This document shows, piece after piece, positions 12,190 through 24,403 of a stretch of DNA of 64,000 nucleotides. The stretch lies in the NCBI GenBank assembly GCA_002007465.1, contig LNAC01000019.1, forward strand, positions 124,871 through 188,870, in the 5' to 3' direction. The stretch comes from Ailurus styani (Eukaryota > Chordata > Mammalia > Carnivora > Ailuridae). The notes below the pieces were generated by a model. That model searched no databases. It was not told the DNA's origin and was given only the letters and a program-made list of their open reading frames with translations. Both the position numbers and the translations under genes were made by a program. Position 1 is the first letter of the stretch; each line of letters begins with the position of its first letter.

Positions 12190-12500
12190 GTTTTAAAATA
12201 TTTATCTTGAATCTAGCTATCTTACCAATTTTTAAAATTCTGGACATAGTCACTATTATTATACAGTCTTATTAGCAAAAGGAGATGGTTTTATCTCTTC
12301 TTATGCAATATTTATCCACTATGACTTACAAGACAATTTTGAATAACAGTAATGAGGATATCCCTCTTTAGACCCTGGTTTTATGTGAAACTGCTTTAGC
12401 TCTTACTTTTTTTTTTTATAGGTCAACTCAGTGTCATACAGTTTCCTTTGATTAATCTTTCCTCATTTATCCACATAATTTTTACCATGAAAGCGAAAAT
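12190..12500 (-). mobile_element. Possible old L1 ORF2 fragment, antisense
   Basis: The order 'tatcttgaatctagctatct', 'atggttttatctcttctta', 'gaataacagtaatgaggata' resembles the complement of L1 ORF2 near the polymerase active-site region. Divergence is high, so this is a weak call. Confidence 0.45.
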
Positions 12501-12635
12501 ACTGTCAAACTCTTACATGTTATCTCCCTATAACTCTATATTGGTATTCTATTATAATCAGAAGAACAGTACTTTCCTCAGGTTGTCATTATAGAATTTA
12601 TCTATGTATCTAGTAGTTATAGCTATTGATGAAGC

Positions 12636-12812
12636 AGTGGAAAGACATTAGATGTAGAATTAGAATTTCAGCACAGGACTTGGACCCATCATTTATTAAC
12701 TGTGGAAACTTAGGTAAGTCATTTACTTTCTCTGAGCCTTCATTTTCCCATTCAAAAGTGGAAATATTATTGTGTTATTTATCTCATAGCTTTGTTTCTA
12801 GGCAAAAAAATA
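12636..12812 (+). mobile_element. MIR SINE
   Basis: Contains 'aactgtggaaacttaggtaa' and 'tctctgagccttcattttcc', the conserved core and 3' part of the mammalian-wide interspersed repeat. Confidence 0.75.
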
Positions 12813-12857
12813 AAATTACATTTTTGAAAACATTTAAAATGAAAAACATTGAATTCA

Positions 12858-12975
12858 TAGTTAGGGTGACTATTCCTAGGACAGACTTGTTTATGTCTGT
12901 TATCCTGGCTTAGTTTTTAGAAGACCTCTCTCACTCTTAAGTTTGTCCTAATTTAAATAATAAGTTTCATCACCC
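12858..12975 (-). mobile_element. Small non-autonomous DNA-transposon-like repeat
   Basis: Begins 'agggtgactattcctagg', continues 'ttatgtctgttatcctggct' and 'agtttgtcctaatttaaata'. It matches, in reverse, the element at 18629-18761, which has inverted ends. The family is a palindromic mammalian MITE-like repeat whose name I do not recall. Confidence 0.55.
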
Positions 12976-13129
12976 AAAATGTCACTGTTACTTTCTTTAT
13001 AACTATCTTCATGGATAGACTGAAAACTGACCAAGGGTAACAATGGTTTTCCAGCTTTGTGTCACCTACAATGCCTGGTCCAATGCCTTTCACTTAAGGC
13101 TCTTAACCCTTGAATTAACGAATACTTTT

Positions 13130-13380
13130 TTTTTNNNNNNNNNNNNNNNNNNNNNNNNNNNNNNNNNNNNNNNNNNNNNNTTTTTTTTTTTAAGATTTTA
13201 TTTATTTATTTCACAGAGGGAGAGAGATCACAAGGAGGCAGAGAGGCAGGCAGAGAGAGAGAGGGGGAAGCAGGCTCCCCGCTGAGCAGGGAGCCCGATG
13301 CGGGCCTCGATCCCAGGACCCTGAGATCATGACCTGAGCCGAAAGCAGAGGCTTTAACCCACTGAGCCACTCAGGCACCC
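13130..13380 (-). mobile_element. Can-SINE, younger subtype, containing an assembly gap
   Basis: The body ('gagatcacaaggaggcag', 'acccactgagccactcagg') is complete and flanked by a perfect 15-bp duplication ttaacgaatactttt (13115-13129 and 13381-13395). The N run sits exactly in the T homopolymer tail, so the gap is most likely an unresolved poly-T rather than missing unique sequence. Confidence 0.95.
13135..13180. other. Assembly gap (46 N)
   Basis: 46 unresolved bases inside the T tail of a SINE. The open frame spanning it at 13043-13285 is an artefact of reading through N. Confidence 0.99.
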
Positions 13381-13395
13381 TTAACGAATACTTTT

Positions 13396-14799
13396 AAATA
13401 AGTATTGAAAGCTATGATAGTTTTTTGTGATGAACATTATTAGCATTACCTTGGCTGATATCAGAACTTAAAATAGGTTGAGTGGGAGGAACTTATAGCT
13501 ATATAATATGCTGCTTTTTACAACTTGTGAACCAAGTATGATTTAGAGATGTATCTGCAATGAACTGGAAAATATGCTTTTAGAATCATTAATCTGGTTA
13601 AAAGATCTGTAAAACACATAGTGAGTATGTGACCTGTGCTGACAAATAGAACTTAAAATAACATCATAAGATCAGAAATGAAGAGATGATGGTGTTATCT
13701 TACATTCTGTAGTAGGTGTGAATAGTTTTAGGGATCCATTTTCTTATTTTTTTATCAGCAGATTTAAGGTTCTGTTGAGCTTTTATGCATGACTTGCTAG
13801 GTTATTACTAGCTTCCTCTCTGTAGATCTTGAAAATTTTAGGGATTACTTCCTTACTCAGTCTGAGAAATATGTATTCTAGGTCATATCTGGAAGCATTT
13901 GTTTTTGGAGAAGCAGCAGTCAGATAGTTACTTTAGAGAAGATTTTGTATTTAATCATTTCAAGAACATGGGTAGAATCAAGAGATCTATCTTACAAACT
14001 TTGAATTTAGGTTAGAATGAAAGAAAACAATTTATATTTTAAATGTTCACAAAAAAGGAGGAATAATCCAAAGTGAAATACTTGAGTTGCTGCATTGACT
14101 AGCAAAGTAACTTCTTGCTTTGTTGTTGTTGTTGTTGTTGTTGTTATTGTTTTTGTTTTTGTTGATTTTGAGCAAAAAGAATCCAAGAAAAAGTGGGCTT
14201 TTTTTCCATGATCATTAAGTGGCACTGAAATAGTCAGACCCATAAACTGTCCAATAATGTGGAAATAATTACTTGATGGTGAGAAAAATGAATGTGTCAT
14301 CATTATTGCAGCATCTTAACTTGCTAAATTAAAAAAAATTGAAAAAAATTTTCTAACCTCACCCTTTTATATGCTTCACTCTTGGGAAAGAGAAAATAGG
14401 TGTTTACTTCATCTTTTTGAATATAATTTTTTTTAAGGAAGTGGAAATTTTAATTTACTGCAAAGCTTGTTTCTGCTGCAGGTTTGTAAGTTGTGGAGGT
14501 GACGTATATTACAGACTTAGGCAGTTTGTCCAGCTAATTATACTCTTGCTATATTTGAACAGAACAATGGAGAAAAACTGCTTAAATGCCTTTTGAATTT
14601 TTTTGTAACAATCACTTTTTAGGTATGATAAGAAAAAAAATGCCCGTTACTTTTCAAGTTGCCTTTAAATTACAGTAGCATTAAAACAATATATACTGTG
14701 ATACTTTAAAGTAACCTAATATAAATAATAACTGTGATTTTTTTTAAAGATGTGAGATGAAACATTAGTGTACATTTTTTCCCTGTTTTCACAAACATA
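13396..14799. other. Unassigned sequence with a GTT microsatellite
   Basis: No gene recognised. A (GTT)n tract of about eight units lies at 14122-14146; the reverse-strand open frame over it (threonine run) is repeat-driven and not a gene. Confidence 0.5.
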
Positions 14800-15070
14800 T
14801 AAGAAATATACTTTGGAAAAATATATACAAATAAGAGCTAAATTTTTAAAACCAAATTAGAATGGTGGTTACCAGGGACAGGACAGAGAGGGAAAGGGAA
14901 TATTTTTTAATGTGTATAGAGTTTCACTTCTGCAAGATGAGAAAGTTCTGGAGATCTGTTTTGCAACAATGTGAGTATATTTAACACTACTGAACTGTAC
15001 ATTTAAAAAGGTTATGATGGTATATTTTATGTGATTATTTTTTTAACCACAGTAGTTAATAGAAGCAAAT
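14800..15070 (+). mobile_element. L1M 3' UTR fragment, sense
   Basis: Reads 'aatggtggttaccagggaca', 'tatagagtttcacttctgca', 'agttctggagatctgttttg', 'aacactactgaactgtaca', the classic L1M 3' UTR in sense orientation. It is one of the few plus-strand LINE fragments here. Confidence 0.88.
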
Positions 15071-15211
15071 CCTCACCTAGTCAATGTAATCTGTTTTCTG
15101 TAAATAAACTTTCTGGATGAGAAACGTACCCAGAAATCTACAGTAATAAATCTAGCGATATTTATGGCCCACTCTCTTAGTGAATGATGTTTACCTTAGA
15201 AGTCATGATAG

Positions 15212-15416
15212 CAGGGTGCCCGGGTGGCTCAGTTGGTTAAGCATCCAACTTTTGGTTTCAGTTCAGGTCATGATCTTGGTGTGGTGGGATGGAGCCCTGA
15301 GTCCAGCTTGTGCTCGATATAGAGTTTACTTGGGATTCTCTCCCTCTCTGCCTCTCCGCCTGCTTGTGCTCAAGTGCCCTCTCTCTCTCAAATAAATAAA
15401 TAAATAAAACTTAAAA
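15212..15416 (+). mobile_element. Can-SINE, older type
   Basis: Starts 'cagggtgcccgggtggctc' and ends with an AAAT tail. Short flanking duplication aagtcatgatag (15200-15211) and aatcatgatag (15417-15427). The centre is diverged from the consensus ('cttggtgtggtgggatgg'). Confidence 0.93.
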
Positions 15417-15429
15417 AATCATGATAGAG

Positions 15430-16555
15430 TAGGACAAAATATCAGTCATTTGAAAAATGTATAGTAAATTGTGATAAAATCACAACTCTGAGTTAGCTGG
15501 ATGAACATAGCATTATCATATTGTTATTGTTGCTGATTTGGCATTTCAGGGAAGCTAAGATGACAATTATATTCTATATCCTTAATGGTATACTTAGTTA
15601 AAAAATGGAAAACACCTCATGCAAAGGGAGATAGATAATAGGGATAAAGTCATTAAGGAAGCATACTCATAATATTTATTTACTACTTTGTCCAGTGATA
15701 TTAAACTCTTACATGAAGTCTTTCATTTTAACTTTTAACATGCACGAGAGTCAACTCATTTGAATGAACTTCTCTCCGCCCCCTCCATTTATATTGGGAG
15801 TGCTAATGAATAATGAAGTGGCTAAGAATAATCTCTAACTGACTAGTAAATGATGGAACATCAGCTGTGTCATAACAGTTTGCTATAAAACTAAATGTGA
15901 GTAATGTGTATCACATCTCAGGAATATTAGCATCATGTTGTGATATAATGATTTATAAAAATACATACTTGGTGTTGATTAAGAAGAAGAAGAAGAAGAA
16001 GCTATAAAGCAACCAAAAACATTTAATTGGGGTCCTAGGGATTACAATCTGAGAGACACAGAATCAACTGAAATTACAAGTGTGCTCTGAATTGTGAGTG
16101 GAGTGCAGGCTTATAAAGGCAAAACCCATAGGTTTATGTAATTTGTTTTGAAAGAATTATGATTGGTGCTGGCAGAGTTTAAACTGACTGCCTAATAACA
16201 CAATTGACTATTTAGCTCCTGATGTTGAATTATCTATTTTAGTCCAGAGTGGAAGGATGTGTTCTAGGAATTGGTGGAGTTTTAATTGACAAAAGTAAAA
16301 AAAAAAGTCATGATGGAGAAATGAAACTGGAGACAAACTGAACAAAGAGATGTGCATAGGTCTTACCTCCTCAGTGTCCTTTTGACTATTTTAAGTGACT
16401 CTCTTACCAATGCTTACTTAATTTTGAATTTTCTTTACACTTTGGTCATGCAGATGATCAAAATTTATTTCTCAGACATATTTGGTCTTCATCTGCAGTT
16501 CCTGAATATGCTTCAGAGCCCTAAAAGTGAAATGAATATCTTGTTATTAATGAAA
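15430..16555. other. Unassigned sequence with a GAA microsatellite
   Basis: No gene recognised. (AAG)n of about seven units at 15980-16001. The 85-codon frame at 16352-16609 has no supporting features. Confidence 0.45.
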
Positions 16556-17215
16556 GTGACTTTTGAACCCCACCCAAGGGCAGGGTTCCCAGAAGGACTA
16601 ACCATGTGAGTAGAGGGATGGAACTTTAGTCTGACTGCCTGACCGCCAAGGAGGGGAGACAGACTGGAGGCTGAATCAGCCAATGGCCAAAGACTTAGAC
16701 AATCATGACTATGTTATGAAGACTTCATAAAATTAAATAGCTTTTTTTTTTTTTTTCTGGAGAGCTTCCATGCTTGGGGAACCAGAATGCTTCTACATGT
16801 AACCAAGCCAGGCCCCAAGCTCCATGGGGACAGAAACTCCTTTGAGATCTTGCCCTAAGTATTTCTTCTTTTGGCTCTCGATAGATATTTTTAATAGTAT
16901 TCTTTAATAAACTGCTAAATGTAAACAAGTGTTTCCCTGGGTTCTGTGAGCCCTTATAGCAAATAATTGAACCTAAGGAGGAGATTGTTGGAACTTCCAA
17001 AATGTAGCCAGTCAGTTGAAAGCACAAGTAAACAGCCTGGGCTTACAACTGGCATCTAAAGTGAGAGTTGTAGGGACAGTCTCATGGGACTGAATCCTTA
17101 ACCTGTGGGATCTGGTGGTTTCTCCAGCATAAGTAGTGTCAGAATTGAGTTGAATTCCTGGACACCCTACTGGTGTTTAAGAATTGCTTGGTGTTTTGTG
17201 TGAGGGCACCCCCTG
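16556..17215 (+). mobile_element. ERVL-like LTR, probable
   Basis: The stretch ends with 'tttaataaactgctaaatg', 'ccctgggttctgtgagccc', 'gaggagattgttggaactt', 'gtgtcagaattgagttgaa', 'caccctactggtgttt' and 'agaattgcttggtgttttg'. This series is typical of a mammalian ERVL-type long terminal repeat, with a polyadenylation-like AATAAA at about 16909. A (T)15 run sits at 16743-16757. The family name is not certain. Confidence 0.6.
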
Positions 17216-17929
17216 CCCCCACATTGAAATTGGGCTTAGAACACTTAAAGCCATGTCATGCCAATTTGGAGGAGTCATTGGAGAACACTTAATCTAAATA
17301 CCCACCTGATGCTTAGTTTTTCTCTCTAACACAAGATTAAGAAAAGTATCTTTACAAACAACAGCAAATTCCAAATTTGTTATCGAGTAGGTTCTTTTGC
17401 TCAGTGACTTTTCATGTATTTAATGAATGGATAGTAGTCCCCAAGTGGGTAAGGGGGAGCTTATTGCCTGAGGAAAGATCCCATTTCATCCTTAGTTAGC
17501 TCTAACTGTTAGCCATTTTCCTCACTAGATGACACAAAACCTGTGTTTGCTTATATTTTTCTTTCTTAGGATAAGCATTCCCAGTGTCCTTACATGTTCT
17601 TCATAAGATATTCAAGTTTAAAAAAAAGTCAGTCTTAATTGCTGTCCTCAAAGTATTGAGGGCCCACAGTGTAATATTCACGGTAACTTTGGGTTGTTAG
17701 AAGTTTAAGTAAGACTATACACTATGTCAGTCTTAGACACTTTTTCTATTTGAATTACTGTTGGAATTAGTAATGCTTGAAAAGAATGACAGCACAGAAA
17801 ATGATCTATGTTAGTAACCAATGTTATCATGTTGTTTTTAAAAATGATTCTTGCTTTTTGCTTCATTTGCCAAAACTCCAACCTGGTGGATCTTTCATCA
17901 TTCTGATTCTCTCTTTCCTGCTATCATAG
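17216..17929. other. Unassigned non-coding sequence
   Basis: Nothing recognised. Confidence 0.4.
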
Positions 17930-18610
17930 TAATATTTATTTTTTCTGATTATAAAATTATTATTAAAGAAAAATTTAAAAATATAGTAAAATTTGAGGAA
18001 AAATATGATTCATAATCATTATTCAGAGATAACCATTCATCATTTTGGGTATTCCTATTATTATAAATGGTGTGTGTGTATGTATGAAATATATATAGTA
18101 GAGAAGGGATTATATTATAAATATATTTTTTACTTTACTTTTTCTGTTAGAATTACATATATATTTTACAAATTATTTCTTTTTTTTTAAGATTTTATTT
18201 ATTTGACAGAGAGAGACACAGTGAGAGAGGGAACACAAGCAGGGGAGTGGGAGAGGGAGAAGCAGGCTTCCTGTGGAGCAGGGAGCCTGATACGGAGCTT
18301 GATTCCAGCACTCTGGGATCATAACCTGAGCTGAAGGCAGCTGCTTAACTGACTGAGCCACCCAGTCACTCTGTTAAAATTATATTTTGAGCTTTCTTAT
18401 TTTTAGAATGTATTCCATTTATTTATGAACTGTTTCTTATATACCAGTTCTTCAGTTGTTGCCCTTTAAGTTGTTTACATTTTTGTGACTATGAATAATC
18501 CCATAATGGACATGTTTGTATACAAATGTATATATCTGCATCTGTGATTATTTTTTTGAGTATATTTCTTGAGGAATTACTAGATCAAAAGATTTGAACA
18601 TTTCTTAAGT
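17930..18610 (-). mobile_element. Decayed L1 3'-end sequence, antisense, split by a SINE
   Basis: The parts around the SINE at 18182 ('ttgtgactatgaataatccc', 'gttgccctttaagttgttt', 'gaggaattactagatcaaaa') resemble the complement of old L1 3' sequence. Strongly diverged. Confidence 0.5.
18182..18371 (-). mobile_element. Can-SINE, older type
   Basis: Complete minus-strand copy: 'aagattttatttatttgac', 'cacagtgagagagggaac', 'actgactgagccacccag'. The flank duplication is imperfect (around acaaattatttctt / aaaattatattttg). Confidence 0.93.
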
Positions 18611-18628
18611 CTCATAGCAATCTCTAAA

Positions 18629-18761
18629 AGATAGGGTAACCATGTAGTTGATCATCCAAACCAGGACACTTTTACCAGGACAAATGTGCCACTGGACAGA
18701 ACTGGAACAACAGATTCAAACAGAGATTGGACTGATTAAAATGGGATGTAGGGTCATCCTG
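18629..18761 (+). mobile_element. Small DNA-transposon-like repeat with inverted ends
   Basis: The left end 'agggtaaccatgtagttg' and right end 'gatgtagggtcatcct' are imperfect inverted repeats. Inner phrases 'ccaaaccaggacactttta' and 'ggacagaactggaacaaca' match the reversed copy at 12858. This points to a palindromic non-autonomous cut-and-paste element. Confidence 0.6.
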
Positions 18762-19629
18762 CTAAAAGAAAAGGTGATGATTTCCTTTTAAAGTAAAATT
18801 TCTCCAATGCCACCCTCATTAGAATTTTAAAAATCCCTCAGCATGGCTGATTTTTAATAAAGGTCATAAAAGTGTATTATCATAACAATTCATTATTAAA
18901 CACAAGAATTTATACTTTCTTATTCATCAGAGGTCTGCTTATGAGTGAATGTATAACTACATTGAGTGTTAGAAATTACACACACATGCATATACACACA
19001 CAATTTAAGACCTACAGTATAACTGCATGAAATTATAAATAGATCTGAATATAACACATTCCAAAGTATTGTTATAAAAAGGAAGCCTGAACTAAGTAAC
19101 CAACCAACAAGTATATAAATAATGAAAGATGAAGGAATTTTATTAGTCTGTCTTATCTCCCAAATAAAATTAGAAAGAAATTATACTCTACTATGGACAA
19201 TTTTGAAGAGATAGCTTTCACCTGAAAGTGAATAAACTCATTGGCTTGAAGTAAGAGGACTCTTTAAGAGACAGTATAACATTTAAGTATGACACAACTA
19301 TTTTAGGCAATCTTTGTCTTTAGTATTTTGCTTTCATTTTACTTCCATCCTGTGATAAAGCATTATGTTTGACAGGGGCAGATATTTAAATGCTAATTCT
19401 AAAGAAAAAATTAAATAAGACATTTTTAAAAACAGCAGATTTTAAAGTGGTTGCCATGAGTATTCTTGGCACACAGTGATATTCAGTGTATCTAACAGAA
19501 GTTCCCTGGGGTTATCTGACCAAAAAAAAAAAAAATGGTGTTTTTCACAGAAAATAAGTAATCACTGATGAATGTTCTTGTTCTAATTTTAATTGGATTG
19601 TAGAAATGGTTTTTTTTTGCTATTTATAA
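18762..19629. other. Unassigned non-coding sequence
   Basis: Nothing recognised. Short A and T homopolymers at about 19523 and 19610. Confidence 0.4.
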
Positions 19630-19990
19630 TATATGAAGAAAGGACTTAGGATCTAAGTTTACTCAATATAATACTGGAAGTCCTAGCCACAGCAATCAGA
19701 CAAGAAAAAGAAATGAAAAGCATCTACATTGCTAAGGAAGACACAAACTTTTACTATTAGCAGATGACATGATGCTATATATAGAAAACCTGAAAGACAC
19801 CACCAAAAAACTACTAGAACTAATAAATGAATTCAGTAAAGTTTCAGGGCACAAAATTAATATACAGAAATCTGTTGCATTTGTATACACTAATAATGAA
19901 CTAGCAAAAAGAGATATTAAGCAAACAATCTCATTTCCAATAACACCAAAAATAATAAAATATCCAGGAATAAACTTAATCAAAAAATGA
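19630..19990 (+). mobile_element. L1 ORF2 reverse-transcriptase fragment, sense
   Basis: Translating about 19680-19990 gives the L1 polymerase core: an 'ADDM' active-site remnant (the usual phenylalanine before it is replaced by a Leu-Leu context), then '[20 protein letters not shown]' and 'PGINL'. The frame is open for 73 codons (19769-19987) but lacks the flanking domains. It abuts an antisense L1 fragment covering an overlapping part of ORF2. Confidence 0.9.
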
Positions 19991-20019
19991 AGAAAGAAAA
20001 TATAAATCATAAAATTAGA

Positions 20020-21640
20020 TGTACAGTAGCAAGAGCATTGGACAAGTAATGCCGATTTGTTTTCTTTTCTAATCTGGATGATTTCCATTTTATTTTCTTT
20101 GCCTTATTATGTTGATTAAAACTTCTAATACGATGCCATAGAACAGTGATGAGAGCAGGAATCCTTGCCTTTTTCCTTGCTCTTGGGGGAAAGTTGTTCA
20201 GTCTTCTGCCATTATGTATGATGTTAGCTGTATATTTTTCCTAGGTGCTCATTATCAGGTCAAGAAAATTCCTATTCATTCTATTCTTCTATTCATATCC
20301 TGCTGACAAATGATGATGATGATGCTTCCTATTCATTCTATTATTCTATTCATAGCCTGGTGACAGAAGATAATGATGATGATGATGACGATTAAAGAAT
20401 GAATGTTGGATTTTGTCAAAAAATTGTTTTCTGAATCTTTTGAAATGATCATATGTTTTCTCTTTTCATTTGTTAATATGGTAAATTACATTTATTGATA
20501 TTTAATTGTTAAATTATTCTTGTATTACTGGGATAGACTTCACTTTGTTATGCTGTATTATCCTTTGTATATATTATCAGATGTATTTTACTAATATTTT
20601 GTGGGGGATATTTTTGTATGTATTTGTGAGGGGTATGTCTACAGGTTTTATTTTGTTTTCCTTGTATCTGTCTTATTTGTCTTAATGCTTGCCTAATTGA
20701 AGGAGTTGGGAAGTATTTTTTCCTTTTTCAATTTTTTGGGAGAGCTTGTATGGAACTGATATGTCTCTCTCAAAAATTTGGTAGAATTCACCAGTGAAGC
20801 CATCTGGACCTGGAGTTTTCTTTATGGAAAAGTTTTAACTACACATTCAATTTTAAAAATAGATATAGAGCTATTTAGGTTATCTATTTTTTTCTTGAGT
20901 GAGCTTTGGTAGCTTGTTCTTTCCAGGATACCATTTTATCTATGTTGTCGAATTTATGGGCATAATATTGTTGCTAATATGCTTTATTATTATTTTACTT
21001 TCTGTAGAATTGTGTTGATGTTACTTCTTTCACTACTGATATATGTAATCTCTGTCCTCACTTTCTTTTCTTATCTGTCTGGATAGAAGTTTATCAATCT
21101 CACTGATTTTCTCAAAGAATTAGCTATTGAAGTTATTGTTTCTTTTGTTGTTTTGTTTTCTCCTGTTGATTTCTATTCTGTTTTTTTTATTTTGCTTAAT
21201 TTAGGTCTCATTTGCTGTCCTACTGATAGTGTTATTTAAGTCTCCTTTGACCTTACTCATTTTCTATTTGTCTATTAATTATTGAAAGAGGGATGTTGAA
21301 GTCTCCAACTCTAATTGTAGATTTATTTCTCTTTGCAGTTTTATCAGTTTTTTACTTTGTATAGTTTGAAGTTCTGTCAGTAGTTTCATAAACTTTTAGG
21401 ATTGTTAAATCCTCTTTATCTTTATGAAGTGATGTTCTTTATCCCTTGTAATATTCTTGCTCCAAAATCTAGGTTGTCTAATATTAATATAGCCACTCCA
21501 TCTTCTTTTGGTAAGTGTAGAAAAGTCTAGCCTTTCTATCCTTTTACTTTTCACCTCTTTTAGCTATTGAACACCACACATTTTTGAGCTCAGTGTTTTA
21601 CACAGTAGGTTTCTGGTCTCATTTTGCACTTTTGGGGGTC
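20020..21640 (-). mobile_element. Old L1 ORF2 fragment, antisense
   Basis: The plus strand follows the complement of ORF2: 'agaacagtgatgagagcagg', 'gtatgatgttagctgtat', 'gtgaagccatctggacctgg', 'agaagtttatcaatctcact', 'gaagtctccaactctaatt'. It runs from the polymerase active site back towards the endonuclease. It overlaps in element coordinates with the sense fragment at 19630. It contains a local tandem duplication at 20269-20393. Confidence 0.88.
20269..20393. repeat. 57-bp imperfect tandem duplication with GAT runs
   Basis: Two copies start 'ttcctattcattctatt' at 20269 and 20326, each followed by 'ctattcata(t/g)cctg' and a (GAT)n run. This is a local duplication inside the antisense L1, not part of the usual L1 sequence. 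Confidence 0.9.
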
Positions 21641-21799
21641 TGGCCAGTATCTTTTCTACTCCATTATGACCCATTAAAATGCTGGGTCTGAATGGTTGGT
21701 GGTTTTATTTGTAAGGATATGGAGAAGGACACATTTTGGATATAAAAGATCATGGGTTTTATCTGGTCAAGTTGAGTTTGTGATTCTGGATAGACAACC

Positions 21800-21970
21800 T
21801 TGGCGCCTATGTTCAGCAGGCAGTTGAATATATGGTTATAGAACTCAGACGATATCAGTCCATAGGAGGTACTTGAATTTATGGGTATAAATAAATTCCA
21901 CTAAAAACTGTTCAGAATGAGAGAGAGACCAAGAATGAAAACCTGGAAAGTATGGATATTTATTGAGAAT
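21800..21970 (-). mobile_element. Possible L2 fragment, antisense
   Basis: 'cagcaggcagttgaatatat' followed by 'atagaactcaga' and 'gagagagaccaagaatgaaa' resembles the complement of L2 ORF sequence seen also near 41400. Weak. Confidence 0.4.
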
Positions 21971-24204
21971 GAATTTGTAATTTAGGTAAGTTCTAATATA
22001 GTAGGGATACTTATGGTAATAGCAGTTTCTTATATGTATGAATTGTTAAGTGCAAATGATGGTGAATCCTTTATGATGGAAAATTGGATATTTCACTCTA
22101 AGATCTGTGGAGATGTTACTATTCCTTTTAGAGTGCTTGATCTAAATGTAATACCCAAATTTAAATTATCCATAAATATTTTTGTAAATTTAGTCTCAGA
22201 TGCTGCAAAGAATTCAGTTGTCGTGGTAAGCAAGTTATATAAACTGCCCAAAGGCTCAAGCTTGTCAGCTGTTTTGTTCATAACTCTTAGTGCCAAGTAA
22301 TACTACAGAGGATTTATGTATTTTAAGCCTTCAGTAAATACATGATTCAGTTGCCAAATCTTATGAGCATTTTCCTTAATGACCCTTGATCTCTCTTTAA
22401 GTGCTACCCGTTGCTGAGTAACCTTACCCTGATTGGGGTGGGGAAAATATTGGGATAATCCCATTATAGACAGAAATGTCACAGGATGGATTCTGCATGT
22501 TAGAACTCTTGGCAGCAGATGTTCAAGTAAGAGAGGGTGTGTGGGCTGTTCAGACAATTGATCCTAAATAGGATTTTATTTTAACTTTAAAATGCACTTG
22601 TCTGGAAATTTTTAAGTGATGCAATGACATTTGATATTCTCTCTCTACCTTTTTTTTTCTTGTTGACTGTGGTTGTTATTGGTATAATTTATTATGCCTG
22701 TAACAATCCGAAGACGGGCTAGAAAATTCAGATGATTCATTGTAAATGGTTTGTCTAGTGAATAAACTTTTCAATTTCTAACCCTGGTTTTGTTATCAGA
22801 GATTGTGAGGTGGGCAAGGTCACTCTGCCTCCTGGTGTTGCAGTTAATCCTGTCTTCAAATTAGAAAGGGTTTCACAGTGATTGTGAAATTATATCTCTG
22901 CTGAAGGCATGATTACTAACAGTTTAATCTACTCACCTCTTCACATTTTTTGTGTGTGAAATAAAAGTTTAATAAATGCAAGATGTGCAAAAAGAACCTC
23001 ATTTGCTATTGAGTTATCTTTCTAGGAATTTAGAGAGGTGATAAAATTTCTTACATCAGGGCTGTGAGTTACTTTCCTTGAGACATTGAATAGTAGTCCC
23101 ACTCATTTTATATAAAGTTGTCTTGGCCCATGTAACTAAAATTAGGCCAGGTATGTAAGGTAAAAGTAGTAAGTACTCTAAACTCTAAAACATATCCCCT
23201 TAGTACATATGCATTTATAAAAAGCCATTTTATGCTGTCTTATCTTTTTGTTAAATGTATCTCTAGTCCTCCTATCCTGCCATTCATTCTTTTCTTATTT
23301 TTCTAAAGAATATTTACATAGAGGTCGCAATTCTTCAAAAGCCAGTTTAACTTGTCATCTTAATGACAGAGACTAATGATCAACAATGATAATAGCACAG
23401 CTCAGCAGACCATTAAATATTCAGAGCTAAAGCCTGCAGTTACAATACTAAAATTTTTACTGTAACCAACATAATCAGTGGAGAAAAGATCACAGGCCCT
23501 CAAGATGCACTCTTGAAACTAGGGTCAAGTTCAGGTAATAATACCCTTTAAAACTGATGTTGGTACCATGCATGGATGAAATTTGCTATTTACAGTCATC
23601 TCTTTTAGAAGTGACTCAGCTAGAGTAATTTTGAAATGACAGAAGCTGAATATGACACCAGGAACAAATCATACTAAGACATAATTAACTGAAAGAAATG
23701 AAATATATTAGAAAAATAATGAAAGGAAAAATACATTAGAGGTATTTTGAAGTGAAGAAAAGATAATAATCTTGGATTTTTGAAAAGTCAAGAGTTATAG
23801 AATAAGAATTTCAACAAAACCACAAAAATCTGTGTGTGCCAAGGTTTTTCAGGCAAGATGTCATCCAGTTTAATACGTTGATAGTAATGTCTGGTCAACA
23901 TCTGTCCCTGTGAAGATCTTCATGATAGTTACTATAAAAAATGGACAAATTGCCATTTTGGTGATAGATTATTTTGGCTAATGAACATAATCTCATTAGC
24001 TATTTACTTCTTCCTATTCCCTCTTTTAAAAATTATGAGTAGTGTATGTTGTTTTTAGGAAAATTAGAAATTAAAATGAACAAAAAGAAAAATCATGAAA
24101 TCACATCAAATTTATTTTTATTTTTTACAAAATACAGTCATTCCTTACATATTATTTTGAACCTAATACTTGTTTTTTGTTCACAATATCATTAGGTAAA
24201 ATTT
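21971..24204. other. Unassigned non-coding sequence
   Basis: The longest repeat-poor stretch of this part. Overlapping frames on opposite strands at 22013-22300 and 22093-22296 cancel each other as evidence. No exon signals that I trust. Confidence 0.45.
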
Positions 24205-24403
24205 TTTTTTAAAGATTTTATTTACTTATTTGACAAAGAGAGACACAGTGAGAGAGGGAACACAAGCGGGGGGGGGGGGGTAGGAGAGGGAGAAGCAGGC
24301 TTCCCACTGAGCAGGGAGCCTGATGCGGGGCTTGACCCCAGTACTCTGGGATCATGACCTGAGCCAAAAGCAGACGCTTAATGACTGAGCCACCCAGGCA
24401 CCC
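24205..24403 (-). mobile_element. Can-SINE, older type
   Basis: Contains a G12 homopolymer at about 24269-24280, 'gagcagggagcctgatgc' and 'actgagccacccaggcacc'. Flank duplication around taggtaaaattttt / cagtaaaaatgttt. Confidence 0.95.

Noticed and set aside
13043..13285. 80-codon frame across N
   Set aside because: It reads through an assembly gap and a SINE tail.
14122..14146. Threonine-rich peptide on the minus strand
   Set aside because: It is the translation of a GTT microsatellite.
19630..21640. Simple twin-priming inversion of one L1
   Set aside because: The order of sense and antisense parts is wrong for twin priming, and the parts overlap in L1 coordinates.
22013..22557. Possible small genes at 22013-22300 and 22303-22557
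   Set aside because: Overlapping frames on both strands, no motif, no splice context.
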